A stretch of DNA of 64,000 bases from Neobacillus sp. PS3-34 (GTDB lineage: Bacteria > Bacillota > Bacilli > Bacillales > Cytobacillaceae). The stretch spans positions 3,275,001-3,339,000 of the forward strand of contig NZ_CP133267.1 of assembly GCF_030915465.1 (NCBI RefSeq), given 5' to 3'. Positions 39,021 to 50,316 of this stretch are shown piece by piece. The translations under genes and the position numbers were made by a program. The notes under the pieces were generated by a model, which ran no database searches, was not told where the DNA came from, and worked only from the letters and a program-made list of their open reading frames with translations. Each line of letters opens with the position of its first letter. The stretch's first letter is position 1.

Positions 39021-40607
39021 CCAATTAAGCGATTGGCCGCCTTTTTCTTCAATTTCAGATGAAACGTCAGTGAACTTTTTAAAATTATCACGGAATCTTG
39101 CTGCTAGTTCCTTCGCTTTTTTCGCATAGGCCTCCTGGTCAGCCCAGGTTTTGCTAGGCTGCAGAACCTCATCAGGCACACCGGCTACATGCAAAGGAAT
39201 ATTCAATCCAAAGATTGCATCCTTCACCGTTTCAACATGGTTTAATTCGCCTTCAAGCGCTGCCTGTACCATTGCTCTCGTATAGGAAAGCTTCATGCGG
39301 CTGCCTGTGCCGTATTCTCCGCCAGTCCAGCCTGTATTAACCAGAAATACCTTTGCATTGTGCTCAAGGATTTTTTCACCGAGCATGTCTGCATAGCGTG
39401 TTGCCGGAAGCGGCAAGAATGGTGCGCCAAAGCATGTAGAGAATGTTGCCTGCGGTGAGGTGATTCCGCGCTCTGTTCCGGCAAGCTTCGATGTATACCC
39501 ACTTAGGAAATGGTACATTGCCTGTTCCTTTGTCAATTTAGAGATTGGGGGCAGAACTCCGAATGCATCGGCTGTTAAAAACACAATCGTGTTCGGATGG
39601 CCTGCAATGCTTGGATCGACAATATTGCTGATTGCCTGGATCGGATACGCTGCACGAGTATTTTCTGTTAAAGTTCCGTCATCATAATCAGCGATGCGTG
39701 ATTCACTGTTAACCACTACATTTTCAAGAACAGAGCCAAAGCAAATGGCATCATAGATTTGTGGTTCTTTTTCCCTCGTCAGATTAATGCATTTAGCGTA
39801 GCAGCCACCCTCGATATTGAATACGCCGTTGGATGACCAGCCATGCTCGTCATCACCGATAAGACGGCGGTTGGCATCTGCTGAAAGCGTTGTCTTGCCT
39901 GTTCCGGAAAGACCAAAGAACAAAGCAACGTCACCCTCAAGGCCAACATTGGAAGAGCAATGCATAGATAGAATATTATTTTCAGGAAGAAGATAGTTCA
40001 TTACAGAAAAAATGGACTTTTTCATTTCTCCTGCATACTCTGTCCCTCCGATTAAAACGGTTCTTGTTTCAAAAGAAATAATAATAAAGGTCTCTGAATT
40101 TGTTCCGTCTACTGCAGGATCTGCCTTAAAGTTAGGAGCGGAAATAACCGTAAATTCAGGATTGTGGCCAAGAAGCTCTTCTTCATTTGGGCGGATAAAC
40201 AGCTGGTGGACAAAAAGGTTGTGCCAGGCAAATTCATTGATTACCTGAATTGGAAGCTGGTGTTTTTTGTCAGCACCTGCAAATCCTTTGAAAACGAAGA
40301 TTTCGTCTTTTTCTTTTAAAAATTCAAGTACTTTATTATATAATTTAGTAAAAGATTCTTTTGAAATTGGCTGGTTTGATCCCCATTCAATTTTATCTTT
40401 AACAGAATCCTCTTCTACGATAAACTTGTCTTTGGGTGATCTTCCTGTATATTTACCGGTAGAAACACGGACGGCACCTGTAGAAGTCAAAGATCCTTCT
40501 TTGCGGTTTAACACTTTTTCAACGAGCTGAGGTACCGATAATTGGACCTGCACATGATCTTCTTTTAATAAGTGGCTTAATTCATTTGGAATATGGACAG
40601 AATTCAT
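39018..40607 (-). CDS. pckA: Phosphoenolpyruvate carboxykinase (ATP)
   Basis: Converts oxaloacetate and ATP to phosphoenolpyruvate and CO2, the first step of gluconeogenesis. It has 529 residues, full length and intact. Visible motifs are [14 protein letters not shown], the P-loop [13 protein letters not shown] and the metal/substrate region [25 protein letters not shown] 40607 was chosen because AAGGAAGG lies upstream and the protein then starts [15 protein letters not shown] CcpN-like site overlaps the likely promoter. Confidence 0.96.
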   Translation of the reverse strand: MNSVHIPNELSHLLKEDHVQVQLSVPQLVEKVLNRKEGSLTSTGAVRVSTGKYTGRSPKDKFIVEEDSVKDKIEWGSNQPISKESFTKLYNKVLEFLKEKDEIFVFKGFAGADKKHQLPIQVINEFAWHNLFVHQLFIRPNEEELLGHNPEFTVISAPNFKADPAVDGTNSETFIIISFETRTVLIGGTEYAGEMKKSIFSVMNYLLPENNILSMHCSSNVGLEGDVALFFGLSGTGKTTLSADANRRLIGDDEHGWSSNGVFNIEGGCYAKCINLTREKEPQIYDAICFGSVLENVVVNSESRIADYDDGTLTENTRAAYPIQAISNIVDPSIAGHPNTIVFLTADAFGVLPPISKLTKEQAMYHFLSGYTSKLAGTERGITSPQATFSTCFGAPFLPLPATRYADMLGEKILEHNAKVFLVNTGWTGGEYGTGSRMKLSYTRAMVQAALEGELNHVETVKDAIFGLNIPLHVAGVPDEVLQPSKTWADQEAYAKKAKELAARFRDNFKKFTDVSSEIEEKGGQSLNW

Positions 40608-40663
40608 CTGATGATAACCTTCCTTTACCATTTGTTTTTGAAAGTGATTACATCTTGATAAAT

Positions 40664-40674
40664 AGTATAACACA
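40664..40674. promoter_or_regulatory. CcpN-like operator of pckA
   Basis: The minus strand reads TGTGTTATACT, a full match to TRTGHYATAYW as I recall the CcpN motif. CcpN represses pckA and gapB during glycolytic growth in B. subtilis. The site overlaps a TATACT -10 element. Confidence 0.5.
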
Positions 40675-40797
40675 TTAACTTAAATAGTCTATACTATTGA
40701 CGAAATTTTAAACGAGCTTAATGAAATAAATGTTGTTTAAAAAAAACTAAAATTATGTCAAGGTTTTCACAAACATGCCAGCCGATAAAGGAGATTG

Positions 40798-41178
40798 ATG
40801 GCAATGAAAATGGTTACTTTATATGATGAAAACTGCTCCTTATGCCAGGAAACCAAGAGATGGTTCCAGAAACTTGACTGGCTGCAACGGGTGAAATGGA
40901 CTTCCTTGCAGGAATACGAAAAAGGGAATTACCATCAATCCTTCAATAAGGTTGAACTGAGAAAGGAATTACATTTGATTTTGCCGTCAGGCCGCCTGTT
41001 AAAAGGTTTTTTTGCGGTCAGGAAACTTCTGATCCATTTTCCGGTTACATTCATTATCGGACTTATTTTATATATTCCATTAATGCCTGTTATTGGCGTT
41101 CCAATTTATAAATGGATTGCTAAAAACCGCTACCGATTTTTCAGAAAAAATTGTGATAATGGAAGCTGTTCCCTTTGA
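40798..41178 (+). CDS. DCC family thiol-disulfide oxidoreductase-like protein
   Basis: About 126 residues, starting MAMKMVTLYDENCSLCQETK. The DxxCxxC-type motif near the N-terminus defines the DCC (DUF393) family, a thioredoxin-like fold. A hydrophobic segment IIGLILYIPLMPVIGVP lies in the C-terminal half. ATG 40798 or 40804 could start; AAAGGAG is upstream. The substrate is unknown. It lies between the divergent pckA and the S-box of metK. Confidence 0.82.
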   Translation: MAMKMVTLYDENCSLCQETKRWFQKLDWLQRVKWTSLQEYEKGNYHQSFNKVELRKELHLILPSGRLLKGFFAVRKLLIHFPVTFIIGLILYIPLMPVIGVPIYKWIAKNRYRFFRKNCDNGSCSL

Positions 41179-41210
41179 ATTTTTTAAATTGAAAAACTCA
41201 AGAAAAAACA

Positions 41211-41240
41211 TTGACAGTGTTCGACATGGTGCGTTATGAT
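41211..41240 (+). promoter_or_regulatory. Promoter of metK
   Basis: Consensus TTGACA (41211-41216) and TATGAT (41235-41240) with an 18-nt spacer, ending 20 nt before the S-box aptamer. Confidence 0.85.
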
Positions 41241-41259
41241 TTTACATTGAACGGATACT

Positions 41260-41448
41260 CTCTTATCCCGAGCTGGTGGAGGGACAGGCCTATGAAACCC
41301 AGCAACCTGCTATACGAGAAAAATGGCCTGCGAAGGTCTTTTTCCTAGCGAAGGTGCTAATCTGACGCAAGGCTTTGACCTTGAACGATAAGAGTGAAAG
41401 GCGCGGAACATTCTGCTTTCAACCTTTCCTCACACTGGGAAGGTTTTT
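41260..41448 (+). promoter_or_regulatory. SAM-I (S-box) riboswitch controlling metK
   Basis: The aptamer at 41260-41394 has closing stem CTCTTATC/GATAAGAG, and the conserved GAGCTGGTGGAGGGA, GAAACCCAGCAACCTG and AAGGTGCTAATC segments. An intrinsic terminator, AACCTTTCC/GGGAAGGTT plus T-run, sits at 41419-41448. High S-adenosylmethionine stabilises the aptamer and favours the terminator, so metK is switched off when its product is plentiful. Confidence 0.95.
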
Positions 41449-41610
41449 TGTTTTGTAATGCCCTTTTATGATAAGAGTTTCTAATAAAAATCCTTTGTTT
41501 ATTTAATACTACTAAGGGAATGAGTACCGTATCAAATGTCAGAGGTTCAAGAAGTATTCCTGTAACCTTCATAAAACCTCGATTTATCCCAATATATAGG
41601 AGGAATTCAG

Positions 41611-42812
41611 ATGTCAACAAAACGTCGTTTGTTCACTTCTGAATCAGTAACTGAAGGTCATCCGGATAAAATCTGTGACCAAATTTCTGATTCCATTTTA
41701 GATGCTATTTTAGCAAAGGATGCTAATGCAAGGGTAGCTGCGGAAACTTCTGTAACAACAGGCCTTGTGCTTGTGGCAGGAGAAATTACCACTTCCACTT
41801 ATGTAGACATTCCAAAAATCGTTCGCGAAACAATTAAAAACATCGGGTACAACCGTGCTAAATATGGCTTCGACTCCGAGACATGTGCTGTTTTGACTTC
41901 TATTGACGAGCAGTCTGCTGATATCGCAATGGGTGTTGACCAGGCATTGGAAGCGCGTGAAGGCAAGATGTCCGACGAAGAAATCGAAGCAATCGGTGCC
42001 GGAGATCAGGGCGAATGTTCGGGTTTGCCTGCAACGAAACAAAAGAATTAATGCCATTGCCAATCTCTTTGGCTCACAAATTGGCACGCCGCCTGACTGA
42101 AGTGCGTAAAGAAGAGATTCTTCCTTACCTTCGTCCGGATGGAAAAACACAGGTTACAGTTGAGTATGATGAAAACGATAAGCCAGTTCGTATTGACACA
42201 ATCGTTATCTCCACTCAGCACCACCCTGAAATTGCACTTGAGCAAATTCAGCGTAATCTAAAGGAACATGTTATCAACCCGGTTGTTCCAAAGGAACTAA
42301 TCGATGAAAATACAAAATACTTCATTAATCCGACTGGCCGTTTCGTAATTGGCGGACCACAAGGTGATGCTGGTCTTACAGGCCGTAAAATTATCGTTGA
42401 TACTTACGGCGGTTATGCTCGCCACGGAGGCGGCGCATTCTCTGGTAAGGATCCTACAAAGGTTGACCGTTCTGCTGCATATGCTGCGCGTTATGTTGCT
42501 AAAAACATCGTTGCCGCAGGTCTTGCAGATAAGGTAGAAGTACAGCTTGCATATGCAATTGGTGTTGCGAAGCCAGTATCTATTTCTGTTGATACATTCG
42601 GAACAGGAACAGTAAGCGAAGATATCCTAGTTGACTTGGTAAGTGCAAACTTTGACCTGCGTCCAGCTGGTATCATCAACATGCTTGACCTTCGACGTCC
42701 AATTTACAAGCAAACTGCTGCTTACGGCGATTTCGGCCGCAGCGACGTGGATCTTCCATGGGAACGCACGGATAAGGCTGAAGCATTAAAGCAACAAGCA
42801 GAAGCTAAGTAA
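41611..42812 (+). CDS. metK: S-adenosylmethionine synthetase MetK (frameshifted)
   Basis: Makes S-adenosylmethionine from ATP and methionine. The N-terminus has [19 protein letters not shown] with the catalytic His. Further on come [18 protein letters not shown] and [13 protein letters not shown]. The frame breaks near 42010, at the conserved [14 protein letters not shown], where two bases seem altered or one lost. Repaired length is 400 residues, normal. GGAGG precedes ATG 41611. Expressed from the S-box leader. Confidence 0.95.
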
Positions 42813-42820
42813 TAAGATAA

Positions 42821-42856
42821 CAGGGAGTTACATTCATTTGTAACTCCCGTTTTTAT
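42821..42856 (+). terminator. Terminator of metK
   Basis: Stem GGGAGTTACA/TGTAACTCCC with loop TTCATT and a following T-run. Confidence 0.88.
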
Positions 42857-43043
42857 TTCCAATTTATTTATAGGTAATTTGGTTTACCGCAGTCTTAAAA
42901 CGTGTAAACTTCTGTTGATGTTTAATTTTTCCTTTAAGGTTCTAAGTGCCATTTTTTCTTTTTTAGTGTTAGTATTAGATGGTATGATTTTTCGAGGTAA
43001 TACAAAAACGAATTTGTTAGAAACGGAGTAGGTGACGTACATA

Positions 43044-44936
43044 ATGTGTGGTTTCATTGGTTGTGTACACGACAAAGCACAAATTTATCGTGACGAACAA
43101 AAAGAGCAATTTAAAAATATGAATGATATTATTACACACCGGGGACCGGATGATGACGGATTTTTTTATGATGAGCATATCCAGTTCGGTTTCAGGCGTT
43201 TGAGCATTATCGATATTGAAAGCGGGCATCAGCCCCTTACTTATGAAAATGAGCGGTATTGGATTATCTTTAACGGCGAGGTTTACAACTATGTTGAACT
43301 TCGAGAAGAGCTGCTAAAAGAGGGATTATCGTTTGCAACAAGTTCGGATACAGAGGTAATCATCGCTCTTTACAGCCATTTAAAAGAAAAGGCTGTTGAA
43401 AAGCTTCGGGGAATGTTCTCGTTTGTTATCTGGGATAAGCAGGAGCAGACACTTTATGGGGCGAGGGATCCATTCGGAATCAAACCATTTTTCTATTTTG
43501 AGGATGGTGAACGCACTTTCTTTGCATCTGAGAAGAAGAGCATCCTTCTCGCACTCGAAAATGATGTATTGAATTACGATTCCCTGCAGCATTACCTGAC
43601 GTATCAGTTCGTACCAGAGCCTGAAACAATGTCAGCAGGTATCCATAAGCTAGAACCAGGTCATTATTTCACAAAAAAAATAGGCGAACCAATGCAAATG
43701 AAGCGTTATTGGAAAGCCCTTTTCCAGCCTGTTCAAAAATCAGAAAATGAGTTCATCAAAGAAATCAAAGATGTTCTATTTGATTCAGTGAAAATGCATA
43801 TGCGAAGCGATGTTCCTGTCGGTTCCTTCCTTTCTGGAGGTATCGATTCTTCCATCATTGCGTCGATTGCAAAAGAATACCACCCGGCAATCAAGACGTT
43901 CTCAGTCGGCTTTGAACACAATGGCTTCAGTGAAATTGATGTAGCCAAAGAAACGGCTGACAGACTGGGTGTCGAAAATATCAGCTATGTGATTACACCA
44001 AAGGAATATATGGATGAACTGCCTAAAATCATGTGGCATATGGACGATCCACTTGCAGACCCTGCTTGCGTTCCGCTTTATTTTGTAGCACGTGAAGCAA
44101 GAAAGCATGTAACGGTTGTTCTTTCCGGTGAAGGTGCAGATGAACTGTTCGGCGGTTACAATATTTATCGCGAGCCGCAATCACTTGAAGTATTCAACAA
44201 AATTCCTCGTGTCGGGAAAGTGCTGTTAAAAGGAATTGCCAGCATGATGCCGGAGGGAACAAAAGGAAAGAGCTTTATTGAGCGCGGCGTAACACCAATG
44301 GAAGAACGCTATATCGGTAATGCAAAGATGTTTACTGAAGAAGAAAAGCGTGAATTGCTGAATGTGTACCGTAATGGATTGGACTATACAGACATTACGA
44401 AACCTTTATATCAGGAAAGTGCCGGCTATGACCCGGTTGACCGGATGCAATATATTGATATCCACACTTGGATGCGTGGCGATATCTTACTGAAGGCTGA
44501 TAAAATGACGATGGCTCATTCACTGGAATTACGCGTGCCTTTCCTTGATAAAGCTGTTTTTGAAACAGCTTCAAGAATTCCGACAAGCCTGAAAACGGCA
44601 AATGGAACAACGAAATACATTCTCCGCAAGGCAGCGGAAGGAGTAGTTCCTGATCATGTGCTTAACCGTAAGAAGCTTGGCTTCCCGGTTCCGATCCGCC
44701 ATTGGCTGAAAAATGAAATGAACGAATGGGCGAAAAAAATAATCCGTGAAAGCAACACGGACCATTTATTCAACAAAACATATATGCTGAAGCTTCTTGA
44801 AGATCATTGCCAGGGTAAAGCGGATAATAGCCGCAAGATTTGGACTGTCCTGTCGTTCATGGTCTGGCATCAAGTGTATGTAGAAAAGAAATATTCCTTT
44901 GAACAAGAAGCAACTCTACAAACGGCAAGAAACTAA
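43044..44936 (+). CDS. asnB: Asparagine synthetase (glutamine-hydrolysing) AsnB
   Basis: 630 residues, intact. ATG 43044 gives MCGFIGCVHDK, exposing Cys 2 as the glutaminase nucleophile; the upstream in-frame start would bury it. HRGPDDDGFF and NGEVYNY complete the glutaminase domain. The synthetase domain has the PP-loop SFLSGGIDSSIIAS and SGEGADELFGGYN. In Bacillus, AsnB-type enzymes at this locus have also been linked to amidation of peptidoglycan meso-diaminopimelate; which role applies here cannot be decided from sequence. Confidence 0.93.
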   Translation: MCGFIGCVHDKAQIYRDEQKEQFKNMNDIITHRGPDDDGFFYDEHIQFGFRRLSIIDIESGHQPLTYENERYWIIFNGEVYNYVELREELLKEGLSFATSSDTEVIIALYSHLKEKAVEKLRGMFSFVIWDKQEQTLYGARDPFGIKPFFYFEDGERTFFASEKKSILLALENDVLNYDSLQHYLTYQFVPEPETMSAGIHKLEPGHYFTKKIGEPMQMKRYWKALFQPVQKSENEFIKEIKDVLFDSVKMHMRSDVPVGSFLSGGIDSSIIASIAKEYHPAIKTFSVGFEHNGFSEIDVAKETADRLGVENISYVITPKEYMDELPKIMWHMDDPLADPACVPLYFVAREARKHVTVVLSGEGADELFGGYNIYREPQSLEVFNKIPRVGKVLLKGIASMMPEGTKGKSFIERGVTPMEERYIGNAKMFTEEEKRELLNVYRNGLDYTDITKPLYQESAGYDPVDRMQYIDIHTWMRGDILLKADKMTMAHSLELRVPFLDKAVFETASRIPTSLKTANGTTKYILRKAAEGVVPDHVLNRKKLGFPVPIRHWLKNEMNEWAKKIIRESNTDHLFNKTYMLKLLEDHCQGKADNSRKIWTVLSFMVWHQVYVEKKYSFEQEATLQTARN

Positions 44937-45808
44937 CTTGGAAGGTAGGTAATTGCCTGCCTTCCCATTTGCACCCAGGATTCTTCAAAATCCTTTATGG
45001 GTGCTTTTTTATTTTTTTCGCCGGTCAAAGGATCATTGAAAAAGACGAAATCTTTATTATAGCCGGTTAATAATACAGCATGCTCTTTATAGGTTATTTT
45101 TAATAGGCCGGAAGGAGTATTCCAATATTGGAATTGGCTTTCATCAAGCTTTTGGTAAGTAGTATTGGTTATCACCCAAACAGGGCGGCCATCGGAAAGA
45201 TGAATTTTTAATTCTTGGAAATCGCCGCCCGATAAGTCATCAATCCTTCCAGGCAGATATTTTTCTGCAAGCGCACTGATGGGTGCATGAAAAACGCCCA
45301 ATCCTGGTTTCTGGAAATCGTACATATTTCCGACGAAACCATTGTTTGGGTTGCCAAAATAAACCTTGCCGGCATCAATTTTATAAGGCGTCAAATCCTT
45401 TTTTACTTCTTTTGCAAGTGTCAGCTTATCAACTGCTATGCCTGCATGGCCAAGAAGCATAGCTAAACTGGTTACTTCACAGCCGCGTGGGAGCTCAGGG
45501 AATTGCCTCACAACAGGGGCGTCTAGTTGTACCCGGTCTTTTATTTTGATAATGGGTATTTGTAAATGGTCTTCAAGAAACATTCCGGTTTTAACTGCCG
45601 GGGAATATACCAGGTTTTTAATTGTACTGTAGGCTTTGGCTGCATGTCCTGGCAGAAAATTATCCATAATGAACGCAGAGACGATCATTAAAAATATAAA
45701 TAGTGAGAAAATCGCAGACCTCAATAAACTGGCGCTTTTCTTAAGCATTCGAATCAGCTGCAGAAGAATTAGTACGAGGAAGGCAATGATTAAATATAAC
45801 GTATTCAT
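44933..45808 (-). CDS. C39-like peptidase family protein, membrane-anchored
   Basis: 291 residues. Two N-terminal hydrophobic segments (NTLYLIIAFLVLILLQLI and LLRSAIFSLFIFLMIVSAFI) are followed by a papain-like domain: catalytic Cys in LPRGCEVTSLAMLLGHAG, His in YKEHAVLLTGY and FFNDPLTGEK. It belongs to the peptidase_C39_2 (YvpB-like) family; the substrate is unknown. AAAAGGTG precedes ATG 45808. Its stop overlaps the asnB stop (CTAA), so the two genes converge with no terminator between. Confidence 0.85.
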   Translation of the reverse strand: MNTLYLIIAFLVLILLQLIRMLKKSASLLRSAIFSLFIFLMIVSAFIMDNFLPGHAAKAYSTIKNLVYSPAVKTGMFLEDHLQIPIIKIKDRVQLDAPVVRQFPELPRGCEVTSLAMLLGHAGIAVDKLTLAKEVKKDLTPYKIDAGKVYFGNPNNGFVGNMYDFQKPGLGVFHAPISALAEKYLPGRIDDLSGGDFQELKIHLSDGRPVWVITNTTYQKLDESQFQYWNTPSGLLKITYKEHAVLLTGYNKDFVFFNDPLTGEKNKKAPIKDFEESWVQMGRQAITYLPS

Positions 45809-45916
45809 GAAAATCACCTTTTATTTCTAAACAATCTTTACCTATATTATCGGCAGTATATTTGGTTTTGTTAAGACAAAAAAGCTCATACTAAGAAGTA
45901 TGAGGTTTGATTAAGA

Positions 45917-46429
45917 TTAATCCTTCAAGGATCGGTAATAGGCTCCTTTTTCAGCATACTCTCTGGAGATCCTCTCCATATCCTTGATGTCATCTGCGTT
46001 TAATTCCCTGATCACTTTAGCAGGCCTGCCAAAAGCAAGTGTATTGGGAGGTATTTTCTTTCCTTGTGGGACAAGGCTTCCAGCACCAATAAAGGCTCCT
46101 TCACCGATTTCAGCCTGATCAAGAATAATGGATCCCATCCCTATTAATGCTTTTTTTCTAATGATGCAGCTATGAAGGATGACCTGGTGGCCAATGGTTA
46201 CTTCGTCCTCGAGAATAAGCGGATTGTTCGGGCTCTGGTGAAGGACGGAATTATCCTGTATATTCACACGGTTTCCGACGATGGTTGGGGCAACATCACC
46301 TCTTATGACCGTATTAAACCAAACGCTCGATTCTTCTCCGATTTCGACGTCACCCGTTATGGTGGCGTAATCAGCAATAAATGCGGTATCAGCGATTTTA
46401 GGGTATTTACCCTTATATGGATAAATCAT
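45917..46429 (-). CDS. ytoA: Gamma-carbonic-anhydrase-like hexapeptide protein YtoA
   Basis: 170 residues of left-handed beta-helix with hexapeptide repeats (GDVEIGEESSVWFNTVIRGD, NIQDNSVLHQ, VTIGHQVILHSC). Three His positions typical of the trimeric gamma-class zinc site are visible (LHQSP, IGHQ, LHSC). The activity of this subgroup is often weak or unproven. ATG 46429 follows GAGGAG. The same gene sits near asnB in B. subtilis. Confidence 0.9.
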   Translation of the reverse strand: MIYPYKGKYPKIADTAFIADYATITGDVEIGEESSVWFNTVIRGDVAPTIVGNRVNIQDNSVLHQSPNNPLILEDEVTIGHQVILHSCIIRKKALIGMGSIILDQAEIGEGAFIGAGSLVPQGKKIPPNTLAFGRPAKVIRELNADDIKDMERISREYAEKGAYYRSLKD

Positions 46430-46604
46430 GTGCACTCTCCTCTGGAAATGATGTCTTCATTTTATCGAAATTTGCAGTGCCCGTAAAAGCATTTCATACT
46501 GAAATTTTAGGTGAATATGATATAGTACTACTATTGTAATAGTTATTTTATATTTCTGCGGGAGTCTATTCCTGATAGGATATTTATTTTTAGGAGTGAA
46601 AAAA

Positions 46605-47408
46605 ATGTGGAAATGGGAAGCTGAAGGAGAAGCGAAAGCGGTCATCGTAATGGTTCATGGAGCGATGGAGCATCATCGCCGCTACGGCTGGCTGATTGAA
46701 ATGTGGCGCCTGTCCGGCTTTCACGTAATCATGGGAGATCTTCCTGGCCAGGGAATGACAACCCGTTCACGGAGAGGGCATATCGATTCCTTTGATGAAT
46801 ATATCTTCGAAGTGAAGGATTGGGTGCAGGCTGCCTATCAATACGAATTACCAGTCTTTTTGCTTGGGCACAGCATGGGAGGGCTGATAACCATCCGCCT
46901 TCTCCAGGAGGAACGCCTGAATATCGCTGGTGCCATTCTCTCTTCACCATGCCTTGGACTGGTACATGAACCATCTAAATTCCTTAATGTCGTTTCTTTT
47001 GGGCTGAATACTCTTTTACCTGCCCTTAGAATGAACTCAGGGCTGACAGTCGATATGGCCACAAGGAATATGGATGTCCGTGAAGCGGACGTGAATGACA
47101 CGCTTTATGTAACAAAGGTGTCAGTAAGATGGTATCGGGAGCTGGTGGAAGGAATCAAGCTTGCCTTTATGAACATCGAAAAAATCCAGGATATACCAAT
47201 GCTTGTCATGCAGGGTGGCGATGACAAAATCGTCAAAAAAGACAAGGTGAAAGAATGGTTCAACCGTGTTCCTCTTTCTGAAAAGAGATTTAAGGAATGG
47301 CCTAAATGCTATCATGAGATTTTTAATGAACCAGAACGAGAAGAAGTATTCGAATATGCTCAAGATTTTGTCAAAAGCCAGCTAAAAGCAATTGGCTATA
47401 TATTGTAA
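46605..47408 (+). CDS. ytpA: YtpA-like phospholipase (alpha/beta hydrolase)
   Basis: 267 residues, serine-hydrolase fold: oxyanion region VMVHGAMEHHRRY, nucleophile in LLGHSMGGLITIR, Asp in QGGDDKIVKK, His in KCYHEIFNEPER. B. subtilis YtpA is a lysophospholipase needed for bacilysocin formation; the same product here is inference from synteny. ATG 46605 has TAGGAG 7-8 nt before it. ytpB follows within 20 nt. Confidence 0.9.
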   Translation: MWKWEAEGEAKAVIVMVHGAMEHHRRYGWLIEMWRLSGFHVIMGDLPGQGMTTRSRRGHIDSFDEYIFEVKDWVQAAYQYELPVFLLGHSMGGLITIRLLQEERLNIAGAILSSPCLGLVHEPSKFLNVVSFGLNTLLPALRMNSGLTVDMATRNMDVREADVNDTLYVTKVSVRWYRELVEGIKLAFMNIEKIQDIPMLVMQGGDDKIVKKDKVKEWFNRVPLSEKRFKEWPKCYHEIFNEPEREEVFEYAQDFVKSQLKAIGYIL

Positions 47409-47426
47409 GGGAGATTGTCAGTTTCT

Positions 47427-48507
47427 ATGATGCCTATCAGCTTAATGTCCAGGGTGTACCGTAAGATCATGCCCGCTGTCCACCATGAGCTTGCATATTG
47501 GAGAAGCCGGGCCGAACAAATTCCCAATCCGGAATTAAGAATGCAGCCTCGCCAGTATTGAAAGTAAGACCTTCCATTGTGAGGGAGGCGCCATCCTGGC
47601 TCTAATGGCAAATGAACATTACAAGCTTGCTGTAAAATTCATTGTTGCTTACCAGACGATTAGTGATTACCTTGATAATCTTTGTGACCGAAGCACATCA
47701 CTGGATCCGGCAGACTTTGCCGCCCTGCATGAATCGATGGCAGATGCGGTGAAGCTTGAGTCAGTTAAAAAAAATTATTATAGATTTCGGGAAGATCAGG
47801 AGGATGGCAATTATTTGGCCGAGCTTTCTGAAACGTGCCGATCTGTTATGAGAGAGCTTCCCCATTATGGATTGGTAAAGGATTACCTTAGCGAGCTATG
47901 CGAATACTACTGTGATTTACAGATTCATAAGCATGTTGTGCAAGAGGAACGTGTCCCCAGGCTGATGGATTGGTTTGACCGTTATAAATCAGAATTACCC
48001 CAGATGGAATGGTATGAGTTTTCAGCTTGTTCGGGGTCTACCTTAGGGATTTTTTGCTTAGTGTCATATGCTATGAGGGATGACTTTACCCAAAAGGACG
48101 CGGACAATATTCGCGAGGGTTATTTTCCCTATATTCAGGGCTTACATATTTTGCTTGATTATTTTATCGATCAGGAAGAGGATCTTGAAGGCGGGGATTT
48201 GAATTTTTGTTTTTATTATGAAAATCAAAGCCAGCTCTTTTCTCGGCTTACGCATTTTGTTGAGGAAGCGGACCGTCATACCGAACACCTTCCACATAAA
48301 TCCTTCCATAAAATGATCAACCGGGGTCTGCTTGGCGTTTATCTTTCTGATGAAAAGGTACGGAGACAGAAAATTGTCAGGAAGCTGGCCAGAGAAATGA
48401 TTAAGTCGAGTGGCGGTGTCAGCTACTTCTTTTACATAAATGGGCGTATCTATCGTTCGCTGCAAAAATGGACACCAGCCAGTATAACACGGCTGATTTT
48501 TAAATAA
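47427..48507 (+). CDS. ytpB: Tetraprenyl-beta-curcumene synthase YtpB (two frameshifts)
   Basis: Cyclises a C35 all-trans prenyl diphosphate into a sesquarterpene precursor in B. subtilis (DUF2600 family). The N-terminal 40 residues (SLMSRVYRKIMPAVHHELAY) are separated from the rest by two missing bases near 47540 and 47551. Then come SKTFHCEGGAILALM, YQTISDYLDNLCDRSTSLD and WYEFSACSGSTLGIFCLVSY. Repaired length is about 360 residues. The start is uncertain: ATG 47427/47430, or in-frame TTG 47415, which lies very close to GGGAG. Probably co-transcribed with ytpA. Confidence 0.88.
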
Positions 48508-48509
48508 TG

Positions 48510-49117
<608 letters not shown>

Positions 49118-49121
<4 letters not shown>

Positions 49122-50083
49122 CTTTTAAACACATCCTCATGTGAATAAAATTTACCCTGCCAGCTGTCCCGCTTTTTCAGCTCCGCATCGATGGCATTTA
49201 AAACTTCCCACTTATTTACGCTCCACATCGGTCCAACCATAAGGTCAATCGGGCCGTCACCTGTAATTCGATGAACAATCATTTCAGGGGGTAGGATCTC
49301 TAGCTGGTCGCAAACTAAGCTTACATAATGATCAAAAGAAAGGAACTCAAGCATACCTTTTTCGTATTGTTTTACCATAGGTGTACCCTTCAATAAATGA
49401 AGAAGATGGATTTTGATACCCTGCACATCGAGCTTCGCCAGCCTCTCTGGCTGTTTCCATCATCATTTCATTTGATTCAAGCGGGAGCCCGTTGATGATA
49501 TGGGAGCAGATTCTGATACCATGCTTACGAAGTTTTTTTACGCCTTCCACATAGCATTGAAAATCATGCGCGCGGTTAATCAATAAAGCAGTCCGTTCGT
49601 GGACTGTCTGCAGGCCAGCTCTACCCATAAATATGTCCGCTGGTTCAGCTCTGCCAGGTATTCGACGACGTCGTCAGGCAGGCAATCGGGACGGGTGGCT
49701 ATTGATATACCGATCACGCCATCTTCCTTTAATACCGGTTCGTATTTTTCCCGAAGAACCTCAACAGGGGCATGAGTATTCGTAAAGGCCTGAAAATAAG
49801 CCATGTATTTACCGTCTTTCCATTTTGTATGCATTTTTTCTTTTATTTCACGGAACTGAATTTCTAGGTCATCCACCCTATTACCGGCAAAATCCCCTGA
49901 TCCTGCCGCACTGCAAAACGTACAGCCTCCGTGGGCAACCGTGCCGTCACGGTTTGGGCAGTCAAAACCCCCGTCTAAGGCAACTTTAAAAACCTTATGG
50001 CCAAATTGCTGGCGCAAATGGTAGTTCCATGTATGATATCTTTTTACATCTGCTGCATATGGAAAAGGGTTGGTCTGAAGCAT
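49118..50083 (-). CDS. ytqA: Radical SAM protein YtqA (TIGR01212 family; frameshifts)
   Basis: 322 residues once repaired. The [4Fe-4S]-binding cysteines lie in CPNRDGTVAHGGCTFC (C-x11-C-x2-C, not the standard CxxxCxxC). The radical-SAM barrel continues MAYFQAFTNTHAPVEVLREK, GISIATRPDCLPDDVVEYL and IRICSHIINGLPLE. Frames break near 49600 and near 49420. The family pairs with YtqB-type methyltransferases, so a joint role in RNA modification is possible but inferred. First gene of ytqA-ytqB. Confidence 0.87.
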
Positions 50084-50316
50084 TCAGTAACCTCCTTTAT
50101 GCTTTTAAAATTAAAAATATGCGGAAATCTTAGCCGCACAAACTGAATTTTAACATGAAGAAGAACTCTTATCCAATTGAAATTGTTCCTTTTAGTGATG
50201 GAAGCAATTATCAATGGCAAGTTGTGATAGGAAAATAAGTTGTGAACACAATAAGAAATGAAGCAGTTTGCTTCAGAAGATGGGCAGGGTTTACCTGCCT
50301 TTAGGAAAGGGGTTTT

